NCBI GenBank assembly: GCA_022572905.1
Contig: JACZUZ010000180.1
Coordinates: 1 to 5,296 of the forward strand
Direction of reading: 5' to 3'
DNA: 5,296 nt
Origin: Candidatus Zixiibacteriota bacterium
GTDB taxonomy: Bacteria > Zixibacteria > MSB-5A5 > GN15 > JACZUZ01
Every line of letters starts with the position of its first letter. Within the stretch, counting starts at the first letter, position 1. A program made the translations under genes and the position numbers. The notes beneath the pieces were generated by a model. The model did no database searches. It was not told the DNA's origin and saw nothing but the letters and a program-made list of their open reading frames with translations. This document shows, piece by piece, positions 1 through 5,296 of the stretch.

Positions 1-345
1 ATCGCGCTTCTCATCGTAGTGCCTATTCGCATTTTTATAGCGCAGCCTTACCTTGTAAGCGGCGCGTCAATGGAGCCAACTTTTAGAAATGGAGATTATC
101 TTATAGTGGATCAACTAACTTATCGCTTTAGTGAGCCAGAGCGCGGAGAAGTGGTGATATTTCGTTTCCCTCAAGACCCTTCAAAGTTTTTTATAAAACG
201 AATAATTGGACTCCCAACCGAAACGGTAACACTAGAAGACGGAAAGCTTATTATAAAAAAAGATGGCAAAGAAATGTCTTTCTCTGAACCATATATAAAG
301 AAACAGCAAAGTACTACATTCACAATTGAGCTTAAAGAGGGCGAA
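1..345 (+). other. lepB: Signal peptidase I (LepB, S26) fragment, both ends missing
   Basis: Signal peptidase I cuts signal peptides on the outer face of the cytoplasmic membrane with a Ser/Lys dyad. This segment shows the end of the membrane anchor (IALLIVVPIRIFIAQP), box B SGASMEPTF with nucleophile S17 (bases 67-69), the GDYLIVDQLTYRF block, and box D RGEVVIFRF...FFIKRIIGLP with the general-base lysine K60 (bases 196-198). The EPYIKK and TFTIELKEGE blocks follow in the usual order. In a complete enzyme the next element would be a strand like YFVLGDNR, leading to the conserved GDNR/S/DSR box. That box is absent because the frame passes into an aminopeptidase. As it stands the enzyme would be incomplete. 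The wording of boxes B-D resembles LepB of Patescibacteria (CPR) as I remember them, but the lineage was not tested. One oddity is LPTETV where LPG(D/E) is usual. Confidence 0.85.
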
Positions 346-1434
346 CATCTTTATCTGGAACTCAAGGGAGTCTCGGCGCTGGAACTTGGCAAAGAAATTA
401 TCAAACGCGCAACCGAAGTCGGCGGGGTTCCCTTCTGGTATTACAACGATGAGTCGCTTATGCGCCCCTGGGTGCGCGGCGCAACCGACGCGCAATTTGC
501 GAAGGCCGCGGATTTTCAGTTGGAAATGATGAAACGCGCCGATTGTTATATCGGCGTACGCGGCTCCGATAATCCGTTTGACCTGGCGGATATTGACCAG
601 AGCCAGATAAAGAAACTACAAAGCCTCTATTACAAACCTGTCCATCTTGAAGAGCGTGTCAAACGCACGCGCTGGGTTGTTCTGCGCTATCCCAATAATG
701 CCATGGCCCAGCTTGCGGAAACATCCCAGGAGGCATTCGAGGAATTCTATTTCAATGTGTGTTGTCTCGACTACGCCAAGATGGAAAAAGCCATGACGCC
801 GTTGCAGGAACTGATGCAGGCCACCGACAAGGTCCATCTCAAAGGTCCGGGAACTGATTTGCAATTCTCGATAAAGGGTATCAACGCCGTAACCTGTTCC
901 GGTAAGCGCAACATCCCCGACGGAGAGCTTTTCACAGCGCCGGTTAAGGATTCTGTCAATGGACAAATAACTTTCAACACTCCCTCGCTTTACGAGAGCA
1001 AAGTTTTCCAGAATATCTCACTGACATTTAAGGACGGCAAAATTGTCGAAGCGAAGGCCGAAAATTACAACACCGAGCTGAACAAAATCTTCGACGCCGA
1101 TGAAGGAGCCCGCTATGTGGGCGAGTTTTCGCTGGGATTCAATCCGTTCGTACAGCATCCGATGAAGGACACACTCTTTGATGAGAAGATCAAAGGCTCT
1201 CTGCACTTCACGCCCGGCCAGTGCTACGACGAAGCCTATAACGGCAATCAATCGTCCATTCACTGGGATATGGTTTTGATTCAGCGCGAAGATTACGGCG
1301 GCGGCGAGGTATATTTCGATGACAAACTAATCCGCAAGGACGGCGTATTCACCGATCCCGATCTGGAGAAAGCGCTCTCTGCGGAGTCTTTGCGCCCAAC
1401 AGAGGATGAAGCTGAGCGGGTGATGGTCGGGTGA
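1..1434 (+). CDS. Chimeric open frame: signal peptidase I fragment joined in frame to an M29 aminopeptidase; 5' end off the window
   Basis: The frame is open from base 1, reading IALLIVV before the GTG at 19. That GTG lies inside a membrane segment and is not a credible start. Numbering from the GTG codon as residue 1, residues 1-~105 match signal peptidase I and ~105-471 match the M29 (AmpS/AmpT-type) metallo-aminopeptidases, cytoplasmic enzymes that release N-terminal amino acids from peptides. The expected M29 metal and catalytic residues are visible: E303 in GELFTAP, E369 in VGEFSLG, H396 in SLHFTPG, and H415 and D417 in SSIHWDM. Other family blocks include FWYYND (139-144), RYPNNAMAQLA (223-233) and GPGTDLQFSIKG (276-287). 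The M29 part runs to a normal C-terminus plus a short acidic tail, but lacks about the first 20 residues of the family. The domain identities are secure. Whether this fused protein exists is doubtful, and an assembly chimera is the likelier explanation. Confidence 0.85.
   Translation: MALLIVVPIRIFIAQPYLVSGASMEPTFRNGDYLIVDQLTYRFSEPERGEVVIFRFPQDPSKFFIKRIIGLPTETVTLEDGKLIIKKDGKEMSFSEPYIKKQQSTTFTIELKEGEHLYLELKGVSALELGKEIIKRATEVGGVPFWYYNDESLMRPWVRGATDAQFAKAADFQLEMMKRADCYIGVRGSDNPFDLADIDQSQIKKLQSLYYKPVHLEERVKRTRWVVLRYPNNAMAQLAETSQEAFEEFYFNVCCLDYAKMEKAMTPLQELMQATDKVHLKGPGTDLQFSIKGINAVTCSGKRNIPDGELFTAPVKDSVNGQITFNTPSLYESKVFQNISLTFKDGKIVEAKAENYNTELNKIFDADEGARYVGEFSLGFNPFVQHPMKDTLFDEKIKGSLHFTPGQCYDEAYNGNQSSIHWDMVLIQREDYGGGEVYFDDKLIRKDGVFTDPDLEKALSAESLRPTEDEAERVMVG
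325..348 (+). other. LepB/M29 junction in a short stretch compatible with both proteins
   Basis: Bases 325-348 encode IELKEGEH. In signal peptidase I this position is the strand just before the YFVLGDNR-type motif. In M29 aminopeptidases it is the NYSL-(K)xGExLLIE strand near the N-terminus. The shared core LKEGE (331-345) fits both, so the exact crossover cannot be placed more finely. Hand counts give about 39% GC for 1-330 and about 55% for 361-600. Isoleucine codons also shift: ATA is 7 of 12 in residues 1-103 and 3 of 16 in the aminopeptidase part. A join at a stretch shared by two unrelated genes is what a graph-based assembler error or short-homology recombination would leave. Confidence 0.75.
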
Positions 1435-1453
1435 GCTAACTTTAGCCCGATAA

Positions 1454-1469
1454 AGGATCGTCTGAGTTG
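1454..1469 (+). promoter_or_regulatory. Ribosome binding site deciding a TTG start
   Basis: AGGA at 1454-1457 lies 9 bases before the TTG at 1467-1469. No ATG or GTG in this frame sits at a comparable spacing, and the TTG begins exactly at the N-region of a good signal peptide, so this start is preferred. It lies in the 32-base gap after the aminopeptidase stop, so the two genes may share a transcript. Confidence 0.55.
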
Positions 1470-2120
1470 CTAAGTTTCACAATAAAAAGTACAATTATAT
1501 CGTTTTTGTTCCTGTTTCTGAGCGCGAAAACAGTCGACGCGCAAGGCGAGTATCTTAAGAGTGGGCAAAGCGGTTCGATCTTTGGGGGTGTATTTGGAAT
1601 AGACATCAACAATACAGTCTACTCGTATGGAGCCGCCATAGGTTACTCTATTCAAGCGCGAGTAGATATCGCCGGCGCTATTGTAAATGTAAAACCCAAA
1701 GGGGGGACTGGTGTAACTGTCTTTGGAGCCGGAGCGGGTTTACACTTGGTAAAGAATAGAGATTTCGGAATTCTGGCGTTCACGAGTATTTCCAAATTCT
1801 CAATAGATGGTTTCGAAAGTAATTCATATGGATTCGGACTAAAAATATATGGAGTATTCGAGTCCAATAGAGCGCCCCGAGCATTTCCTTACTTTTCCGT
1901 TGGAACCGTATCGACGAAAGTACGAAAACTTTTCGCTCGATTTCCTGAACGATATTACGAAGAGTTTCGAGAAAGTAAGATACTAATTTCCGTAGGTTTA
2001 GATTTGATCGAACACTCAAATAATAAATCTCCTACCCCTGTATTCGGCGTGTCCTTAAGTCATTTTGATAAGTTTACATCTATCAATGTTTCACTTAGCG
2101 TTTTGTATTCGTCGCGATAA
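1467..2120 (+). CDS. Secreted beta-strand-rich protein, probable small outer-membrane barrel; function unknown
   Basis: I do not recognise a named family. The 217-residue product begins with a signal peptide: a basic residue at K7, a hydrophobic core at about 9-20, and a V-D-A|Q cleavage site after A25. The mature part consists of alternating short Gly/aromatic-rich strands and turns, for example SGSIFGGVFGID, VYSYGAAIGYSI, VTVFGAGAGLHLV, SYGFGLKIYGVFE, ILISVGLDLIE and SINVSLSVLYSSR. About eight amphipathic strands would suit a small outer-membrane barrel of the OmpA-like or porin-like size class. A longer charged loop (KVRKLFARFPERYYEEFRESK) lies at about 151-171. The chain does not end in the Phe or Trp often seen in barrel proteins, which weakens the call. 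GC is about 38% over 1801-2040 by hand count, well below the flanking aminopeptidase, so the gene may be lineage-specific or acquired. A soluble periplasmic beta protein is the alternative. Confidence 0.75.
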   Translation: MLSFTIKSTIISFLFLFLSAKTVDAQGEYLKSGQSGSIFGGVFGIDINNTVYSYGAAIGYSIQARVDIAGAIVNVKPKGGTGVTVFGAGAGLHLVKNRDFGILAFTSISKFSIDGFESNSYGFGLKIYGVFESNRAPRAFPYFSVGTVSTKVRKLFARFPERYYEEFRESKILISVGLDLIEHSNNKSPTPVFGVSLSHFDKFTSINVSLSVLYSSR

Positions 2121-2174
2121 ATGTCTCAGAGAATTAACAATACCTGAGCGATTCCAATAACCCCGAGCAGTTAC

Positions 2175-4433
2175 CTACTCCCCCTTCGCCATCCATTCGG
2201 CTTCGGCTGTCGCCAGAGCCGCCATATCCACAATCTCCGCAACGCTCGACCCGCGCTGAAGAACATGCGCCGGTTTGCTCAACCCCATCAGCACCGGCCC
2301 GAGCACATCCGCTCCCGCCAGACTTTGCATGAGCTTGTAGGCGATATTGCCCGAATTCAAATCGGGGAATATGAAGACATTCGCCTTGCCTTTAAGTGTG
2401 CTGAAGGGAAAATCCTCGGCCATGGCCTCGGGCGAAACCGCCAGATTGACCTGCATTTCACCGTCTACTTCGAGCTCAGGCGCGCGCTCTTTGACAATCG
2501 CCGTGGCGCGGGCGACTTTATCGGATTGTTTTGAACGCGCCGAACCGAAATTACTAAAGCTGAGCATTGCCACGCGGGGAGTGATCGCGAAGCGCCGGGC
2601 CACCTCGGAGGTCATCAGCGCAATCTCCGCTAACTCTTCGGCGGTTGGGTCTATATTAACTGTGGTGTCCGCGAAAAAATAAACGTCGTGGCTGAGTATC
2701 ACAACATACAACCCCGCCACGCGCGTGGCGCCCGGCTTTAAATCGAAAACCTCAATGGCGGGGCGCACGACTTCCGTATAACTCTTGTTCACACCCGCCA
2801 ACACCGCGTCGGCTTTGCCTTCGGAAACCATCATCATACCGAAATATGTGCGCGATTCGAGATTCTTGCGCGAATTTTCAAGAGTTCCGCCTTTGCGGCT
2901 GCGCTTCTCCCAGAATTTTTGGGCGAATTCTTCCTTCCATGGTGACGTATAAGTGTCTATCACTTCAATTCCGCTCAAATCCACACCCAAACGTTTGGCG
3001 GTGTCTGAGACACGATCAAACTTGGTCAAAAGAACGGGCTTGCAAATCCCCTCGTCTTTGGCTTCAATCGCCGCCAACATAATCCGTTCGTTGTCGCCCT
3101 CGGGGAAGACAACTTTGCGAAGCGCGCGTTTGGCATAGCTTATTACCGGGCGCATAACTGATCGGCTCAAGCCCATTCTTTCCTGAAGCGCTAGTTTATA
3201 TTCCTCAATGTCAATTTGTTTTCTGGCCACTCCGCTTTTCATCGCCGCCTCGGCAACAGCAGCCGACTCCCACACAAGCACACGTGGATCAAAAGGCTTG
3301 GGAATTATATAATCGGGGCCGAATGTGAATCGTGTCACACCATAGGCGCGCGTGACAACCTCGGGAACTTCCTCTTTGGCCAGATCAGCAAGCGCCCGCA
3401 CGGCGGCGAGTTTCATCTCTTCGTTGATTTGTTTAGCGCCAACGTCAAGCGCTCCGCGGAAAATGTAGGGGAAACCGAGAACATTATTGACCTGGTTGGG
3501 GAAATCGGAGCGCCCGGTGGCGACAATAGCGTCCGGCCGTGCAGTGCGAGCCTCATCATAGGTCACTTCCGGGTCGGGATTGGCCAGGGCGAAGACCAAA
3601 GGCTTGTCGGCCATTGATTCGAGCATTTCACGGGTGACGAGATTGGGGCCGGATGCGCCGACAAACACATCAGCGCCCTTTATAATGTCAGAGAGCGTGC
3701 GAGCCTTAGTATCTCTGGCAAATTCCTGTTTGTATTCGTTCATGCGTTCTTCTCGTCCTGAATAAATTACTCCCGCGCTATCGACCATAAACATACTTTC
3801 AGGATTCAGGCCGAGTGAGCGATGCAACTTCGCGCATGAAATACTCGCCGCCCCGGCGCCCAGATAGACTACTTTGACTTTCTTGATGTCTTTTCCGACT
3901 ACTTCAAGCCCGTTAAGTAATGCGGCGGCGGAGATTATTGCCGTGCCGTGCTGGTCGTCATGAAACACCGGAATTGTCATTTCTTTCTTCAAGCGCTCTT
4001 CGACAATGAAACAGTCCGGAGCTTTAATGTCTTCAAGATTTATTCCCCCAAAGGTCGGCTCTAGCGCTTTTACGATGCGGATCAATTCCTCGGGATCGGT
4101 AGCATCGACCTCTAAGTCAAACACATCGATATCAGCGAATTTCTTAAAGAGCCCCGCTTTGCCCTCCATGATAGGCTTTGAGGCCAGAGGACCGATATTG
4201 CCTAGCCCCAGCGCGGCGGTGCCGTTGGTGATTACACCAACAAGATTTCCTTTGATCGTGTAATCATAGGCCAACAGAGGGTCTCGCGCAATTTCCATAC
4301 ATGGCACAGCGACGCCCGGCGAATAGGCCAGCGACAAATCGAGCTGAGTGCGGAACGGTTTGGTCGGGCGAACTTCGATTTTTCCGGGTCGTCCTCTAGT
4401 ATGGTATTTGAGTGCGTCTTGATCTGATATCAT
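2175..4433 (-). CDS. maeB: NADP-type malic enzyme with C-terminal phosphotransacetylase-like domain (MaeB hybrid)
   Basis: This cytoplasmic enzyme oxidatively decarboxylates malate to pyruvate and CO2, making NAD(P)H and linking the TCA cycle to pyruvate, acetyl-CoA and biosynthetic reductant. The 752-residue length matches hybrid MaeB proteins (about 760). The malic N-domain holds the catalytic tyrosine Y37 in LAYSPGVA, K92 in MEGKAGLFKKFA, and the metal-binding acidic residues E133/D134 (INLEDIKAPD) and D159/D160 (FHDDQHGTA). The dinucleotide fold starts at LGAGAASISCA (191-201), followed by ANPDPE (284-289) and NQVNNVLGFPYIFRGALD (313-330). Residues ~425-750 form the phosphotransacetylase-like domain, with VVFPEGDNERI, ITPRVAMLSFSNFGS and FPDLNSGNIAYK. 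In characterised hybrids such as E. coli MaeB this domain binds regulators such as acetyl-CoA rather than making acetyl phosphate, and the same is inferred here. NADP preference is inferred from family membership. The ATG start is supported by a strong ribosome site, and the gene is intact. Confidence 0.96.
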   Translation of the reverse strand: MISDQDALKYHTRGRPGKIEVRPTKPFRTQLDLSLAYSPGVAVPCMEIARDPLLAYDYTIKGNLVGVITNGTAALGLGNIGPLASKPIMEGKAGLFKKFADIDVFDLEVDATDPEELIRIVKALEPTFGGINLEDIKAPDCFIVEERLKKEMTIPVFHDDQHGTAIISAAALLNGLEVVGKDIKKVKVVYLGAGAASISCAKLHRSLGLNPESMFMVDSAGVIYSGREERMNEYKQEFARDTKARTLSDIIKGADVFVGASGPNLVTREMLESMADKPLVFALANPDPEVTYDEARTARPDAIVATGRSDFPNQVNNVLGFPYIFRGALDVGAKQINEEMKLAAVRALADLAKEEVPEVVTRAYGVTRFTFGPDYIIPKPFDPRVLVWESAAVAEAAMKSGVARKQIDIEEYKLALQERMGLSRSVMRPVISYAKRALRKVVFPEGDNERIMLAAIEAKDEGICKPVLLTKFDRVSDTAKRLGVDLSGIEVIDTYTSPWKEEFAQKFWEKRSRKGGTLENSRKNLESRTYFGMMMVSEGKADAVLAGVNKSYTEVVRPAIEVFDLKPGATRVAGLYVVILSHDVYFFADTTVNIDPTAEELAEIALMTSEVARRFAITPRVAMLSFSNFGSARSKQSDKVARATAIVKERAPELEVDGEMQVNLAVSPEAMAEDFPFSTLKGKANVFIFPDLNSGNIAYKLMQSLAGADVLGPVLMGLSKPAHVLQRGSSVAEIVDMAALATAEAEWMAKGE

Positions 4434-4439
4434 TTCTTA

Positions 4440-4445
4440 CTCCCC
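4440..4445 (-). promoter_or_regulatory. Ribosome binding site of maeB
   Basis: Read on the minus strand this is GGGGAG, 6 bases before the ATG at 4433-4431. It supports that ATG as the start; the protein's first residues (MISDQDALKYHTRGRPGKIEV) also align with the usual N-terminus of hybrid malic enzymes. Confidence 0.7.
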
Positions 4446-4516
4446 AGATTGGTTTTGGCGACTGATTCACATGTCGCGAAATCAACTTCTCTGCTATTTA
4501 ATTTACTCAATACTAT

Positions 4517-4553
4517 TCCAAAGAACATCGATAAAAGAACATTGTCCAAAGAA
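4517..4553. repeat. Three AAAGAA motifs at exact 14-base spacing in the maeB upstream region
   Basis: AAAGAA occurs at 4520-4525, 4534-4539 and 4548-4553. Copies 1 and 2 share nine bases (AAAGAACAT), and copies 1 and 3 share TCCAAAGAA (4517-4525 and 4545-4553). On the minus strand, the direction of maeB, they read TTCTTT and lie about 90-120 bases before the start codon. Direct repeats at a fixed spacing could be operator half-sites or an upstream activator array. In such AT-rich DNA they could also be chance. No regulator is identified. Confidence 0.4.
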
Positions 4554-4570
4554 TACTAAACGAAAAATAT

Positions 4571-4595
4571 TAAACAAAACTGCGGCGGGCGGCAG
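4571..4595 (-). terminator. Possible weak intrinsic terminator after the EamA transporter gene
   Basis: On the minus strand, 16 bases after the transporter stop codon, CTGC (4595-4592) and GCAG (4583-4580) can pair around an 8-base GC-rich loop. TTTTGTTTA (4579-4571) follows directly. The position and the T-rich tail suit a terminator, but a 4-base-pair stem is short, so this is a weak call. If it works, maeB is transcribed separately from the transporter. Confidence 0.3.
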
Positions 4596-4610
4596 AGTCA
4601 GTATTGAAAT

Positions 4611-5296
4611 TTATTTCCATTCCACAACAATCACTCCGCACAATACGATCGATCCGCCTATTATGAAACCGGATGTTACTACCTCACCCAACATGAAATA
4701 ACCCGCGAATGCCGCTACCAGAGGCTGGATATTGTGAAATACGCCGATTCTCGACGCCTCCGCATGCCGCAAGGCCCAGTACCACAGAGCGTAGACGACG
4801 ACAGAGACCCCTGCGGCCATATAAAATACCGAAAACCAAGCGGTCAGACTGACGCTCATTATATCAAACGATGAGCTGACATACAGACCATACGGAGCAT
4901 ACGCGAGTGAACCAAGCGAGATCGCGTACGCGGTGACACGCAATGCGCCATAGCGCTCGGCCAATGGTTTGCCGAGAACGGTATAGAGACCCCAAACCGC
5001 TACAGCGATGAAAATAAGAAAATCACCGAAGAGCATATCAGAACTGAAATCGAGTCCGCGCTGAGATACAATTATCAAAGCCCCTACTACAGCCAGTAGG
5101 GTTCCAATTAGGCGCTTCGCCAGCAAGCGCTCTTTGCGAAATATCATTGAGAAGACATAGATGAATACTGGCGTGAAGGCAAAGAGCATAGCGCCGTGCC
5201 CGGCCGAGGTGTACGCCTGCCCCCAAAGGTAGAGAACCTGATTTAGCAAGACTATCAATAATCCCAGGCCAAGAATCTTGATCCAATCCTTTTTAG
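4611..5296 (-). CDS. EamA/DMT-family membrane transporter, 5' end off the window
   Basis: This is an integral inner-membrane protein of the drug/metabolite transporter superfamily (EamA domains), which exports or exchanges small metabolites. The substrate cannot be told from sequence. The frame is open to the right edge (KKDWIKILGLGLL...), so the TTG at 5258-5256 is internal and not the start. 227 residues are visible against about 290-300 in the family, so roughly the first two membrane helices are missing. Counting from the first whole visible codon, the end of EamA repeat 1 shows FTPVF (40-44), RKERLLAKRLIGTLLAVVGA (53-72). Repeat 2 begins at GDFLIFIAVAVWGLYTVLGK (90-109) and ends with FHNIQPLVAAFAGYFMLGE (186-204) and a last helix. 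The NxQPL and LGE motifs are typical. About eight hydrophobic segments are visible. The C-terminus VVEWK is complete. It sits on the maeB strand, but a 177-base gap argues against tight co-transcription. Confidence 0.9.
   Translation of the reverse strand, partial: KKDWIKILGLGLLIVLLNQVLYLWGQAYTSAGHGAMLFAFTPVFIYVFSMIFRKERLLAKRLIGTLLAVVGALIIVSQRGLDFSSDMLFGDFLIFIAVAVWGLYTVLGKPLAERYGALRVTAYAISLGSLAYAPYGLYVSSSFDIMSVSLTAWFSVFYMAAGVSVVVYALWYWALRHAEASRIGVFHNIQPLVAAFAGYFMLGEVVTSGFIIGGSIVLCGVIVVEWK

Larger units (their letters stand above)
4434..4610. other. AT-rich intergenic spacer upstream of maeB
   Basis: This 177-base spacer separates maeB from the transporter gene upstream on the same strand. 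I see no gene in it. It holds the maeB ribosome site, three spaced AAAGAA motifs, and a possible weak terminator for the transporter. It should also contain the maeB promoter, but no pair of -35/-10 boxes stands out with proper spacing. The nearest reading on the minus strand is TTGGAA then TAAATA with a 15-base gap, too poor to annotate. A + strand reading frame here is not supported as a gene. Confidence 0.6.

Noticed and set aside
19..21. GTG as start codon of the first gene
   Set aside because: The frame is open to base 1 and the upstream codons (IALLIVV) continue the LepB membrane anchor. No ribosome site precedes it.
616..1263. Minus-strand open frames opposite the M29 aminopeptidase
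   Set aside because: They are antisense to conserved catalytic blocks and have no recognisable protein features.
1435..1446. GCTAA/TTAGC hairpin just after the aminopeptidase stop
   Set aside because: The two-base loop is too tight and no T-tract follows. It is also close to the ribosome site of the next gene, so it is probably chance.
2125..2148. Inverted repeat CTCAG/CTGAG between the convergent genes, as a shared terminator
   Set aside because: The stem is only five base pairs with a 14-base loop, and there is no T-run on either strand. The 54-base convergent gap holds no convincing terminator.
2265..4263. Several + strand open frames opposite maeB (for example 2347-2682 and 3216-3617)
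   Set aside because: They lie antisense to an intact, well-conserved enzyme, have no ribosome sites I can see, and their products show no domain features. They are by-products of the codon pattern of maeB.
4517..4553. Spaced AAAGAA motifs as a CRISPR or mobile-element repeat
   Set aside because: The units are far too short and there are only three. No cas gene, transposase or longer terminal repeat lies nearby.
5256..5258. TTG as start codon of the transporter gene
   Set aside because: It lies inside a hydrophobic helix. The frame continues to the window edge with residues expected in the EamA family, and the protein would otherwise lack most of repeat 1.

Overview
The window reads as part of a contig from a Gram-negative (diderm), mid-GC bacterium whose phylum I cannot name from this sequence. 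The diderm inference rests on a secreted, beta-strand-rich protein at 1467-2120 that looks like an outer-membrane barrel. The hybrid malic enzyme and the M29 aminopeptidase resemble versions seen in many environmental bacteria; a lineage near Zixibacteria or Bacteroidetes is possible but only a guess.

Layout. On the + strand, 1-1434 is one open frame entering from the left edge. Its first ~110 codons are a signal peptidase I (LepB, family S26) fragment. From about base 330-348 onward it is an M29 metallo-aminopeptidase. Next comes a small exported protein (1467-2120, TTG start). Converging on it from the - strand is a full-length malic enzyme with a C-terminal phosphotransacetylase-like domain (maeB, 2175-4433). 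Upstream of maeB is a 177-base AT-rich spacer with three AAAGAA motifs spaced 14 bases apart. Beyond that, also on the - strand, lies an EamA/DMT-family transporter (4611 to the right edge) lacking its 5' end.

The main anomaly is the LepB-M29 junction. The peptidase part lacks its last conserved box and the aminopeptidase part lacks about its first 20 residues. Each loses sequence exactly at the join, which falls in a short stretch (LKEGE) that would suit either protein. GC content jumps there from about 39% to about 55% (hand counts), and the LepB segment looks like those of candidate-phyla-radiation (Patescibacteria) genomes, which do not have outer membranes. The simplest reading is a chimeric join between two genomes in a metagenome assembly. 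A real in-frame gene fusion by short-homology recombination is the less likely alternative.

The genes do not form an obvious pathway. The malic enzyme makes pyruvate and reducing power from malate, the aminopeptidase trims peptides, the transporter moves an unknown small metabolite, and the barrel-like protein has no recognisable role. I found no RNA gene, CRISPR array, insertion sequence or convincing novel multi-gene system.
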